Shown here piece by piece: positions 1 to 8,117 of a stretch of 64,000 nt of DNA. Location of the stretch: positions 771,621 through 835,620 of the forward strand of contig JAHBXS010000002.1 in assembly GCA_019636375.1 (NCBI GenBank), in the 5' to 3' direction. A program made the position numbers and the translations under genes. The notes below the pieces were generated by a model, which was not told where the DNA came from, made no database searches, and worked only from the letters and a program-made list of their open reading frames with translations. This DNA is from Pirellulaceae bacterium (lineage in GTDB: Bacteria; Planctomycetota; Planctomycetia; Pirellulales; Pirellulaceae). Positions within the stretch are counted from its first letter, which is position 1. Each line of letters begins with the position of its first letter.

Positions 1-647
1 TGCATGAAGTCGTCATTCTGCAGAATAAAGTCCGGCAGTTGCCGAGTTTGACCGGCCAGCTTCTGTGGGTACTCCAGCGTGCATTTTTGGATGAACCAAG
101 CCACCGGATTGATGTCCACCGCCGTCGCTTCACAGCCCAACCGCATCGCCTCCAGCGGGATCGCTCCACCACCGGCGAACGGGTCGAGCACTTTTGGAGC
201 CCTTCCGCCGTAGGCCTTTTTGATTTCCTGACGAAACCACTCCAACGTTTCCGCGTTCCCAGTCTCTCGGCCCCAGTGCAGAATGCCTCCTTCGGTTTCC
301 TCCTTGATCCGCTCGACCGTTTGCCCGTTGGGCATTTTTTTCTTTTCGATCTTCTTGACGACCTTGCCGCCGATCTTCTCGCACAACTCCTGCCGACGCT
401 TAACAATTTCCCGCTGCCACTGTTCGTCGGTCATTCCCTCCGGTTTCGGCTCGGCCGACGGATCGGGCAACAAGGTCGCAATCAGCGCCGCCCGACAAGC
501 CGCCAACGGCCGCCGAGCCGGCCAGATATGCAGCGTCGAAATATGCCCATGCCGCACATTCTTCTCATGCACGCTATCCAACGACGCCTGCTTCAGCGGA
601 AACGCATGTTCAATCAATCGGGGAAAATCTGTATTGTTCTGAGTCAT
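1..647 (-). CDS. DUF1156-type DNA methylase, N-terminal 215 residues (runs off window)
   Basis: This is the start of a putative adenine-specific DNA methyltransferase of the DUF1156/COG1743 type, found in anti-phage gene clusters. The frame reads from the ATG at 647 to the window edge without a stop. Residues 20-62 hold the DUF1156-like stretch (HEKNVRHGHIST, then HIWPARRPLAACRAAL). Residues 155-161 are DPFAGGG, the SAM-binding motif I of amino-methyltransferases, followed by VDINPVA at 177-183. The catalytic NPPY-type motif would lie outside the window. The ATG overlaps the TGA of the TIR-ATPase gene (ATGA, 647-644), so translation is probably coupled. A K/E-rich stretch at 80-105 looks like an inserted helical linker. 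The family assignment comes from motif memory; that it methylates host DNA as part of a defence system is inference. Confidence 0.82.
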   Translation of the reverse strand, partial: MTQNNTDFPRLIEHAFPLKQASLDSVHEKNVRHGHISTLHIWPARRPLAACRAALIATLLPDPSAEPKPEGMTDEQWQREIVKRRQELCEKIGGKVVKKIEKKKMPNGQTVERIKEETEGGILHWGRETGNAETLEWFRQEIKKAYGGRAPKVLDPFAGGGAIPLEAMRLGCEATAVDINPVAWFIQKCTLEYPQKLAGQTRQLPDFILQNDDFM

Positions 648-2164
648 GCTTGACCTTCTTCGATCTTCTTAATGAGTATTTCGACGGCCTGCCCAATCGA
701 GATATGTCGCAAATCTAAGTGCCCAACTTCCTTTGGTAGACCGACGATATTCACATCGTCAACAATTAACGGCAATAGATATTCCTGAGTCCGTTTCTTT
801 TTGGCTTCCTTCCCAATCTCGATCTCAAATGCTGGCCAGTCTTTCTCAGGATATTCCTTCGAAAGAAATACCACCATATACTCTGCGTCGTTGGCATAAA
901 CATCGGCAAGCTTTAGCCTTAAATTCTGCCCCCAAAGCTTATGCTGCTCGTCAAAGTCATAGAATACTGTGTATCCTCTTTGATTGAGCAAGTCTCGAAA
1001 TTCTTCTACCAAAGCACGCTGCTCCCCAGCGAACGAGACTGCAACATCCCATGGGTATCTACCCTTGCGAACCTTTACAGACTTGGCGATTTCATTCAAA
1101 TCAGCCAGAGTTAGATAGAATCGAAAAGAAGGGTCTTCAATCGAAATCGTTTTTGAGTTTGCATCGTAGTAGAGTGCATCGTTTAGACCTCGTTCCTCGA
1201 TTACGGCCTGAAGGTTTTTGATGCAATTGTAGAACGAAGTGTTTAGGCGGGCTTTTTCCTTTTCGTCCTCACCAGCGCCTACAATTCTTGCCCTTACCTC
1301 TTCGACTCCAATTTCGCTTTTGTCAATTAAGCAAATGTGCCGTATGATTTGGAAGTAAGTGTTATGGACAGATGCCGCTTGCTGCTTTCCTTTGGCAAGG
1401 CCGATTATCTTGTTCTGAAACTTTCCTTTATAGATTCGAAGTACTCCATCTTTGATGTCGTCGATCGTCGGTGATATTTCCCGGTTTAATGGACAAGTCT
1501 CAAACAAATCAGATCGTAAGCAGGCCACTCTACAGATCACGTGAATCGCAGAAGGAATCCCCTTGGATGCCTGTACGAATAATTGAAGTGTCGTAGCTGC
1601 AAAACGGAAATTCAGAGCGTTCTCACCCAACCGCATGATCGCTTCGATGAACTGTCCATCCTGAACTCCCATGTCATACGGGTCATTGCGAATGCCCAAC
1701 TCTTGGTCTGATTCGAGGAGCTGATGCGCAGATTCCGCAATACCAATGACAAAGCACCGGATGCTTAATTCATGCCATCGCTTAAGCCTTTTGGCGAGTT
1801 CGATTCGTGCTGTGTAGGAAAGGTGATGAAAGTCGTCAATCACTATAATCTTGCAAGCCTGCATCCATTCATTTATGTCAGCACGATCACAACCAAATGC
1901 CTTTTCCAAAACGCTATCCAAGTCCTCAAGGTCAGAAAAATCTCTGCCGGATATCCAGTATTGGTCGCCTGGGAATATCTGTGCCTTCTCAAGAGCCTTT
2001 TTGGCAAGCGTTGTCTTCCCGCAACCAGAAGGTCCGCATAAAGTCAGGTGTTTTCCAGTCGTGCGCAGAGACCCAACAATGTCGGGAAATTCCCTTGGTG
2101 GTACAAAGGTGACGGTTGGAATCTGGGCTTCATTGAAAACATCCGAAAGTTGATAAGTTGTCAT
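644..2164 (-). CDS. AAA ATPase with C-terminal TIR domain
   Basis: This 506-residue protein joins a P-loop ATPase to a TIR domain. Walker A is GPSGCGKT at 44-51 and Walker B is KIIVIDDFHH at 105-114. The middle (about 130-365) is helical and unassigned. TIR starts near residue 369 (WDVAVSFAGE) and runs to the C-terminus. The motif WPAFEIEIGKE places the likely NADase glutamate at about residue 447, so catalysis is possible. The expected role is a sensor/effector: the ATPase or its partners sense infection and TIR depletes NAD, as in other bacterial TIR defence proteins (inference). It overlaps the methylase start by 4 bp, and before the IS insertion it overlapped the helicase stop by 4 bp. 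It is visibly AT-richer than its partners (26 of 60 bases G+C in line 841-900, against 32 of 60 in line 4021-4080 of the helicase), which suggests a swapped module. Confidence 0.85.
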   Translation of the reverse strand: MTTYQLSDVFNEAQIPTVTFVPPREFPDIVGSLRTTGKHLTLCGPSGCGKTTLAKKALEKAQIFPGDQYWISGRDFSDLEDLDSVLEKAFGCDRADINEWMQACKIIVIDDFHHLSYTARIELAKRLKRWHELSIRCFVIGIAESAHQLLESDQELGIRNDPYDMGVQDGQFIEAIMRLGENALNFRFAATTLQLFVQASKGIPSAIHVICRVACLRSDLFETCPLNREISPTIDDIKDGVLRIYKGKFQNKIIGLAKGKQQAASVHNTYFQIIRHICLIDKSEIGVEEVRARIVGAGEDEKEKARLNTSFYNCIKNLQAVIEERGLNDALYYDANSKTISIEDPSFRFYLTLADLNEIAKSVKVRKGRYPWDVAVSFAGEQRALVEEFRDLLNQRGYTVFYDFDEQHKLWGQNLRLKLADVYANDAEYMVVFLSKEYPEKDWPAFEIEIGKEAKKKRTQEYLLPLIVDDVNIVGLPKEVGHLDLRHISIGQAVEILIKKIEEGQA

Positions 2165-2252
2165 TTCTCTCCCGCCATAAGAATTGCATTTTTTTGAATC
2201 AGCATTGCTCCAGTCGTCGAAGCTAGCAACGTTGCAAAAGGATCCTGCACTC
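2161..2252 (-). pseudogene. Stranded 3' end of the SNF2/DUF3883 helicase gene
   Basis: Reading on from the left target-site copy in the helicase frame gives 30 residues beginning RVQDPFATLLASTTG and a TGA at 2163-2161 that overlaps the next ATG as ATGA. From memory, an R-V-x-D-P-F pattern is typical of DUF3883 C-termini, so this is the genuine original tail, cut off by the IS. It now has no start and is probably not translated as part of the helicase. Confidence 0.88.
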
Positions 2253-2262
2253 GGTGTAGTTG
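2253..2262. repeat. Left target-site duplication of the IS
   Basis: GGTGTAGTTG immediately precedes the IS left end and is identical to 3482-3491. Ten base pairs fits the 8-10 bp duplication of the ISAs1 family. Confidence 0.93.
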
Positions 2263-3481
2263 CAGGGTGAGCGCACTATTTTTCCATGGAAATACCGAGA
2301 ACTTTGAAGAGGTAGTGTTCATCCCAAGCACATCTTAGTCTTCGAGTTCGTACGCTTTCCTTGTCACCTTTATAGTTTTTCAGAAGAGTCAAAGCCATAC
2401 GCCGCATTGAAGAGGAGTTGATAGCGCCTGTTCCGTTGATTCGACATTGGTCTTCATTGAAAATCACATCCAGACGCCAGTGTAGCGAGTTTTCAATACT
2501 CCAGTGGGCTCGGCAGCCTTTGGCGAATTTGTCGATGTCCATGGAAAAGCTCAGCAAATAGTATCGTACTTCGTAGGATTCTTTTCCATCACGAGTCACA
2601 TTGTTGACCGCCACGCCAATGGTCTTCAAGCCTGGCCACTGATGCTTTTGCTGCAATTCCTTCGAAACTGGGAACTGGTACCAGGTTCGATGCTCGACTC
2701 GCCCATGACCGGTCTCTGTTTTTTCGAGGCATTGAACACCTTCCATCGTGCCGAGAATCTCTTCTGCCAAGTCGCTAACGTCGGCTTCTAAAGTCCCCTG
2801 ATTCCCTTTGAGTCCCAAAATATAGTCGCCCCCCTCTGAAACAATCTGGGATGCGATTTCTCGCTGACAACCCATCGCGTCAATCGTCACAATGGCCCCT
2901 TCCAATTCGAGCAATGACAACAACTTCGGAATCGCCGTGATCTCATTACTCTTCTCGTCGACTGCTTCTTGCCCAAGCACCATTTGATTCTCCGCTGCCC
3001 AGGCGGTGACCATGTGTAGGGCTTTGACCCCGTTTTTGTGGTCGTGCGAACGACGTGCTGTTTTACCATCAATGTTGATGATCGAATGTTCAGTTTCTGG
3101 TGCAATTGCCCGCACCCAAGACAAAAAGCAAGCGGTCAATTGTTCGGGCTTGATCGCTGAAAATACGCGGCGAAACGTGTCGTCAGAAGGGACTCCACTC
3201 TTCAGCTTGAGAAACTTCTTGAATAAGTGCTTACGGGCTACACCATAGTTATGCATGTCTTTCCAGCCTTCGGCTCCCGATAGCATCGCACAAACACCCA
3301 AGACCAAAATATCTATCAAAAGATGACGGCGATTGGATGTTTCGATTCGAGGATCAGTGATCGATTCAAAGTGACGAGCAATCTCAAGTTTCGGCATAAT
3401 GGCATCTCCAAATAGGAAACAAATACCATTTTTTCGACTTGCCTGAATACCCCAGTTTCGCTAAATAGTGCGCTCACCCTG
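2263..3481 (-). mobile_element. ISAs1-family insertion sequence, 1219 bp, intact
   Basis: The element has matching terminal inverted repeats: CAGGGTGAGCGCACTATTT at the left end (2263-2281) and its exact complement at the right (3463-3481). It is bounded by identical 10-bp direct repeats and encodes one full-length transposase. Size, CAGGG ends and duplication length all fit ISAs1. Intact ends and gene suggest recent insertion. It lies in codon 1157 of the helicase gene, in the same orientation as the operon, so read-through to the TIR and methylase genes is possible. Confidence 0.95.
2276..3397 (-). CDS. ISAs1-family DDE transposase
   Basis: This 373-residue protein is full length for the H-repeat/ISAs1 transposase family, which moves its own element by DDE chemistry. 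The first aspartate lies in IDGKTARRS, the second in IVTIDAMGCQREIA, and the glutamate region in HWSIENSLHWRLDVIFNEDQ near residue 300. The N-terminal DITDPR-like region appears as FESITDPRIETSNRRH. It is the only gene of the element, fills it almost completely and shows no frameshift or missing catalytic block, so it should be active. Confidence 0.95.
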   Translation of the reverse strand: MPKLEIARHFESITDPRIETSNRRHLLIDILVLGVCAMLSGAEGWKDMHNYGVARKHLFKKFLKLKSGVPSDDTFRRVFSAIKPEQLTACFLSWVRAIAPETEHSIINIDGKTARRSHDHKNGVKALHMVTAWAAENQMVLGQEAVDEKSNEITAIPKLLSLLELEGAIVTIDAMGCQREIASQIVSEGGDYILGLKGNQGTLEADVSDLAEEILGTMEGVQCLEKTETGHGRVEHRTWYQFPVSKELQQKHQWPGLKTIGVAVNNVTRDGKESYEVRYYLLSFSMDIDKFAKGCRAHWSIENSLHWRLDVIFNEDQCRINGTGAINSSSMRRMALTLLKNYKGDKESVRTRRLRCAWDEHYLFKVLGISMEK

Positions 3482-6400
3482 GGTGTAGTTGAGGTGCGGG
3501 AGTCGCACAATTGTAAATGACATAAAGCCAATAGCCGCCCCGTAGATTCGCCGCTCTGGCCCATTCGTTCGCCGACACTTCGACGTCACCGGTTGCTGCT
3601 CGGCCCTTGACTTCAATCGCCCGCTGGCCTCGGGGATCGCCTGGTGGGTAGATCGCCAATAGGTCAAAACCTGGATAGTCGGTCAATCCCGCCTCGCGTG
3701 CCAAGGCCGGCGTGTGTACGTCTTTGACGGTGGCTCCGGCAGCTTCCTCAAACGCGGTTGCGATCCGCATTGCGACCAGTTCAACCTTGGCGTCATGCCG
3801 CTGCAGGTCGTCCTTGTTGGTAGAAGGAACGACCAACGCATGAGCAATGAAGCTGACACTACCAGGAGCAATCAATTCCGGCTCACGACGAATCGTAGCC
3901 AGAGCATTCGCTCGGCGCTCGGCCAGCGAGCGTTGCTGGTCCTTGACTTCCCGCAATGCCTTCATCGCTCCCGCGTTGTTGGCCCTCGCCTTGTCGGACA
4001 GCCGCACACGGGCGGCAGCCAGTTCGGTTTCTTGGTAGTTAAAGCCCCGGTCGATGAATTGCTCACGCTCCGGCAAGGTGGCAACCAGCTTCTCCCGGCG
4101 CTGGTGGGCCAAGCCGCGAGCCACGCGTTCGGTCAAGTAGGCCGCAGATTGTTCGCGGTATTTCTCAGCAATCGCCGCCAATCGTTGTGCCGCCGGAGGT
4201 AAGCCAATTCCGCCTTTCAGCAAAAGTAGCTGCTCAACTGAGCAGATGATCGGATCGCTACCTTCTTGTTGCTTGATCCCGACCAAGCGACAATCCAGCA
4301 CTTCCTCAGTTGCCAGATCGGGTAAAGCAGGATCGGCCTCGCGGATGACGTGGACCAATGCGACGTGGAAAAGGTAGGGCTTAGTCGCTGTAGGATCGAC
4401 AAAAATCGCACCGCGCAAAGCTTGTTGACTCAATCGATCACTGACCATCGCCCGAAACTGCTCGAACACCGGCTCACCTGGATGTACCCAAACGGCCGAA
4501 TCTTTCGCCGCTGGACGGACCACGGATAGACATTGACTGGATTGCGGATCATAACTCTCCAAGGCACGCAGCAGGGGTTCGACGGCCCCTTTCTTCTTGG
4601 GGAGTAAGGAAAAACAATGATCCATCTCGCCATCAATTTCCAAGTCCACCAGCGGACAAGCCGACTGGAGATATTGACGCGTGTAGCCCGGCAACAGCCG
4701 ACGATAGGCCTCCTGAGTCAAGTCTTCGCGCAAACGGGGCAATTGACTTTTCACATCACCGCCATCGCCATACAACATTTTCTCTTTGGCCAGCAGCGCG
4801 GCGACTTGCTCCTCGGTCAAACGACCGTCAAGTTCGTGGGCAACTGTGTCCGCACTCTCCACAACGGCTCGCTCCATGTAGGTTTTGAGCGAGACCCCTT
4901 CGAAGAGACGGCCAATGGAGTCAAAAACTTTTTCACTGCCGAGACTTTCTCGAATGATTTCCAGTTTGTTGAGCAGCGTTTCGATCACCAATCCTTCACG
5001 GGTACTCGGGGCCACCAGGTTGACGATCCGAACGGGGTCATGCTTTTGCCCATATCGGTGGATGCGCCCCATCCGTTGTTCCAATCGGGCCGGATTCCAG
5101 GGAACATCGAAGTTGATCATGACCCAGCAAAACTGCAGGTTGATCCCTTCAGCCGCCGCATCGGTGCAGATCATGAACCTGGCACCACCCTCGGTATGGG
5201 GTTGCCGAAACCGTTCGACCTGTTGTTGTCGTTCGGTGTAGTGCATGCCGCCATGGATTTGGGCGATCTGTCCCGTGTAACCCATGCCACCAAGTCGCTG
5301 AGTCAGGTAGTCCAGTGTGTCACGATGCTCGGTAAAAACAATGAACTTTTCGCCCGCAAAGCCTGGGTCGGTCAAGACTTCGCTCAATTTGTCAAACTTT
5401 GATTCTTGGCCAAGTTCGTAAACCTGCTTGGCCAAATCACGCAGGGCTTCGACTTGTTCTCGTTCGACAATCAAATCAGTCAGAGAGGCCGCGATCACAC
5501 CGGCCAGCAATTTGGTCTCGGATACTTCGCCCTCCTCGCGACCATCGATGACGGATTCTTCGTCACCCGTTTTTGAGTCCAGGACATCTTCTTCTTCAGC
5601 CAATCGACGTTGGAGCATGACTAACTGCTCTTCGGTCAGTTTGCCTTCCTGCACTTGTCGAATCAAATCATCGAGACGCTCAATCCGTCGTTCAAAGGAA
5701 CGGAGCAATGCCCAGGTGGAGCTGGCCAAACGCCGTTGCAAAACACTCATCGCCAATCGGGCGGCGGATCGATTGAGCAATTTGGCCCGGTTATAGACGT
5801 ACCGCATATAGTCGGTTGTCTGGTCGTACAGCGTTTGCTCGCTGATATCGCCCTGGGTCAGCGCATATCCCAAAGTGTCCGAAATTCGTTTGGGGTAAAG
5901 AGGCTGGCCCGACAAATAGACCATTTCTTCTTTGGTGCGACGAATAAAGTGACGTTGCCGCTGCTCGGCGGGAAACTCCGCCAGAGCTTCGGGGGTCGAT
6001 AGTACGTCTGGCTGCAACAGCCGCCAAAGACCGTAATAGGGGTACTCTTTGCCCTGGTGGGGTGTGGCGGTCAGAAGCAGCAAATGATGACTAGACCAAG
6101 GCAATCGCCACGCTTCCTCGATGCCGCGTAATCCAGCCAGGGCTTCGGCCAATTTGTAGCGATCGGTTTTGCGAATCCGCAGATCGTTGCCGCGATCAAC
6201 GGACAATTTGTGAGCCTCGTCGAACACGATCAGGTCGTACGGCTGGACCTGGGACTCACGCAACCGGGCGAAGACTCGTTCACCGGACAATGTGTCGACG
6301 CTGACAATCAATCGGTCGCTCCCGTTGCCGACAAAGGGATTGCCCGCTCGAGCGTCCGCGCCGGCGACGACCGTGAAGTTCAGATTGAACAGGATTTGCA

Positions 6401-6950
6401 TTTCCCGTTGCCAGTTCCCGACCAAACCTGCAGGCGGGACGATCAGCACGCGTTTAATCAGCCGTCGAGACAACATCTCCCGAACATAAAGCCCGGTCAT
6501 GATCGTCTTGCCAGCACCCGCATCGTCGGCCAACAGGAACCGCAGACGCGGCTGCTTGAGCATGTAGTCGTAAACGGCGATCCGCTGGTGGGGAAGCGGG
6601 TCGATATTCGAAGTCTCGGTGGCGAAGGCGGGGTTGGCCAGATGACCGAATGACAAGCGTTCGCCCTCGACCAGAGCGGCCACCACTTCTGGCTTTCCGG
6701 TAAAATCCAGAATGGGGGGGCCGTCTGTCGCTGGCTTCTCTCCATCGGCGGAATCGGCTTCCATGTCTCCCGAAAGCTCCAACAGCTTTTCCCACGCCAA
6801 TTGCGACGGGACGGACTTCCCGTTTTCCCACCGATTCACGGTTGGGAACGAAACCCCTAAACGTTCCGCCAGCGCCACCTGGGTCAGGCCAAGCCGGGAC
6901 CGCAGTTGCTTGATTTGGGTTGAGTAAGTTTCGCCGGGGTAACGATTCAT
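3474..6950 (-). CDS. XRE-SNF2 helicase-DUF3883 protein, C-terminus truncated by the IS
   Basis: The predicted protein has 1158 residues. Residues 13-60 are an XRE-type helix-turn-helix (LTQVALAERLGVSFPTVNRW). A SNF2/DEAD-like helicase follows: ADDAGAGKT at 141-149, DEAH at 244-247, EHRDTLDYL, and motif V-VI in DAAAEGINLQ and RMGRIHRYGQ. The C-terminus is a DUF3883 domain with a nuclease-like GFDLLAIYP...AIEVKGRA core. It resembles DrmD of DISARM and other anti-phage SNF2 helicases; a fused XRE domain is unusual. The IS changes the end: after H1156 the frame reads P-G from IS sequence and stops, replacing the original 30 residues. The conserved RVQDPF strand is therefore lost and the terminal domain may be destabilised. 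The start ATG at 6950 is supported by the HTH beginning a few residues later and by the promoter just upstream. Confidence 0.9.
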   Translation of the reverse strand: MNRYPGETYSTQIKQLRSRLGLTQVALAERLGVSFPTVNRWENGKSVPSQLAWEKLLELSGDMEADSADGEKPATDGPPILDFTGKPEVVAALVEGERLSFGHLANPAFATETSNIDPLPHQRIAVYDYMLKQPRLRFLLADDAGAGKTIMTGLYVREMLSRRLIKRVLIVPPAGLVGNWQREMQILFNLNFTVVAGADARAGNPFVGNGSDRLIVSVDTLSGERVFARLRESQVQPYDLIVFDEAHKLSVDRGNDLRIRKTDRYKLAEALAGLRGIEEAWRLPWSSHHLLLLTATPHQGKEYPYYGLWRLLQPDVLSTPEALAEFPAEQRQRHFIRRTKEEMVYLSGQPLYPKRISDTLGYALTQGDISEQTLYDQTTDYMRYVYNRAKLLNRSAARLAMSVLQRRLASSTWALLRSFERRIERLDDLIRQVQEGKLTEEQLVMLQRRLAEEEDVLDSKTGDEESVIDGREEGEVSETKLLAGVIAASLTDLIVEREQVEALRDLAKQVYELGQESKFDKLSEVLTDPGFAGEKFIVFTEHRDTLDYLTQRLGGMGYTGQIAQIHGGMHYTERQQQVERFRQPHTEGGARFMICTDAAAEGINLQFCWVMINFDVPWNPARLEQRMGRIHRYGQKHDPVRIVNLVAPSTREGLVIETLLNKLEIIRESLGSEKVFDSIGRLFEGVSLKTYMERAVVESADTVAHELDGRLTEEQVAALLAKEKMLYGDGGDVKSQLPRLREDLTQEAYRRLLPGYTRQYLQSACPLVDLEIDGEMDHCFSLLPKKKGAVEPLLRALESYDPQSSQCLSVVRPAAKDSAVWVHPGEPVFEQFRAMVSDRLSQQALRGAIFVDPTATKPYLFHVALVHVIREADPALPDLATEEVLDCRLVGIKQQEGSDPIICSVEQLLLLKGGIGLPPAAQRLAAIAEKYREQSAAYLTERVARGLAHQRREKLVATLPEREQFIDRGFNYQETELAAARVRLSDKARANNAGAMKALREVKDQQRSLAERRANALATIRREPELIAPGSVSFIAHALVVPSTNKDDLQRHDAKVELVAMRIATAFEEAAGATVKDVHTPALAREAGLTDYPGFDLLAIYPPGDPRGQRAIEVKGRAATGDVEVSANEWARAANLRGGYWLYVIYNCATPAPQLHPG
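3482..3491. repeat. Right target-site duplication of the IS
   Basis: GGTGTAGTTG directly follows the IS right end and matches 2253-2262. It is part of the original helicase coding sequence (QLH codons on the minus strand). Confidence 0.93.
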
Positions 6951-6985
6951 GAATTTTGGGGGTAGAATAGCAACTGAGAGATTGG

Positions 6986-7013
6986 ATTATATCAGTTGAT
7001 ATAACCCCGGCAA
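6986..7013 (-). promoter_or_regulatory. Sigma-70-like promoter of the defence operon
   Basis: On the minus strand TTGCCG (7013-7008) and a perfect TATAAT (6991-6986) are separated by 16 bp. The -10 box lies inside the palindrome. Transcription would start about 6979, giving a leader of about 29 bases before the ATG at 6950. Confidence 0.5.
6987..7004. promoter_or_regulatory. Perfect 18-bp palindrome, likely XRE operator
   Basis: TTATATCA-GT-TGATATAA is a perfect inverted repeat (8-bp arms, 2-bp centre), 37 bp before the helicase start. It covers the -10 box and part of the spacer of the promoter below, where a repressor would block polymerase. XRE proteins often bind such dyads, so the HTH fused to the helicase is the obvious candidate ligand. 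Confidence 0.65.
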
Positions 7014-7088
7014 TCAAGCAACCCGGTGATCTATTCCCGGCATGGTTTTCACAGCAGTTTCCCGGCCAAAATTGCGGACGCCACAATT

Positions 7089-8117
7089 TTACACAGGACT
7101 CCCTTTCCAGGGTGCGTCGTAGGCGAGGCCGAGGCGGATGATTTTGTCGAGAAGGGCTTCGTAGGCAAGGCCGCCGACTTCGGCGGATTCGGCGAAGTCT
7201 TCGCCGTAGGCAAGATTCGGATTCGCGTTGGCTTCCAACAAATAAACCCGCCCCTCCTCGTTCATTCGCAAATCCATCCGCGCGTAGCCACTTAAGTCCA
7301 GCGCCTGAAAGGCCCGTTTACAAAGTCGCACAATCTCGCGCTCTTGTTTGGGGCTGAGCCCCTCGGCGGTGTTTGTCTCGACACCCAAACGTTTTTGATA
7401 ATCGCGATCCCATTTGACCTTCCGAGTGGCAATCAACGGAGCATCACTTTTGGTGAACTTCAACTCCCAAATTGGCATCGTTTGCAAACGCTTGTTGCCA
7501 ATCACCCCGACATAAAATTCTCGACCTTCGATGTACTCTTCAGCGAGTGCGTCGGTACGGGTGATGTCATGGACAAAGGCGACCCGTGCCTCGAGTTCTT
7601 GATCACTGCGAACCACGGACGCTTGGGAGATTGCCATCGAGGCATCCTCCGTGACCGATTTCACAAAAATCGGAAATCGTAATCGACTGGGACGAACTAC
7701 CTTACGGCCAATCGGAAAAACGGCAAATCGTGGCGAAGGAATCCGATGAAACGACAGAATCTTTTTCGAGAGTGCCTTGTCCTTGGACAACATCAGGCCG
7801 CGCGGATTGCAGCCGGTGTAATGCTGCCGCATTAATTCGAGATAACTAACAATCGCACTATCGTAAGTGACAATCCCCCCAAACTCTTCTAGCAAATTAA
7901 AGGCGATCTGTGGTCGGTCATCGATGATCGCTCGACGCAACGGGGACAGGTCATTGCTGAGCCCCAACACGTCAACCTGGTGCCCCATCTCTCGCAAGGT
8001 CTGCACGACGTCGAATTCGGTTTTCCACTCGTCGATCTCTTGCTCGGGTCTCCCTTCCATCGAGTCTGGGGGAACCAAAGCCTCGTTGACCAAAGCTAGG
8101 ACGCGTAGGCGTTTCAT
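7089..8117 (-). CDS. ATP-grasp ligase (D-Ala-D-Ala ligase-like)
   Basis: This 342-residue ATP-grasp enzyme should join a carboxylate to an amine using ATP. After an N-terminal preATP-grasp domain (1-105) the ATP-grasp fold shows the lysine-bearing strand FPIFVKSVTEDAS (about 148-160), AEEYIEGREFYVGV near 192-205, and the metal-binding end YARMDLR...YLLEANANPN near 285-310. The D, E and N ligands are present. It resembles D-alanine ligases but lacks clear substrate motifs, so the product is unknown. It overlaps the upstream metallopeptidase gene by 4 bp (ATGA, 8117-8114), implying one operon and a shared process, perhaps making and trimming a peptide bond (inference). Confidence 0.85.
   Translation of the reverse strand: MKRLRVLALVNEALVPPDSMEGRPEQEIDEWKTEFDVVQTLREMGHQVDVLGLSNDLSPLRRAIIDDRPQIAFNLLEEFGGIVTYDSAIVSYLELMRQHYTGCNPRGLMLSKDKALSKKILSFHRIPSPRFAVFPIGRKVVRPSRLRFPIFVKSVTEDASMAISQASVVRSDQELEARVAFVHDITRTDALAEEYIEGREFYVGVIGNKRLQTMPIWELKFTKSDAPLIATRKVKWDRDYQKRLGVETNTAEGLSPKQEREIVRLCKRAFQALDLSGYARMDLRMNEEGRVYLLEANANPNLAYGEDFAESAEVGGLAYEALLDKIIRLGLAYDAPWKGSPV

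Noticed and set aside
4617..5402. 261-codon ORF antisense to the SNF2 helicase
   Set aside because: It is a shadow frame of a helicase with clear motifs and has no domain pattern or ribosome site.
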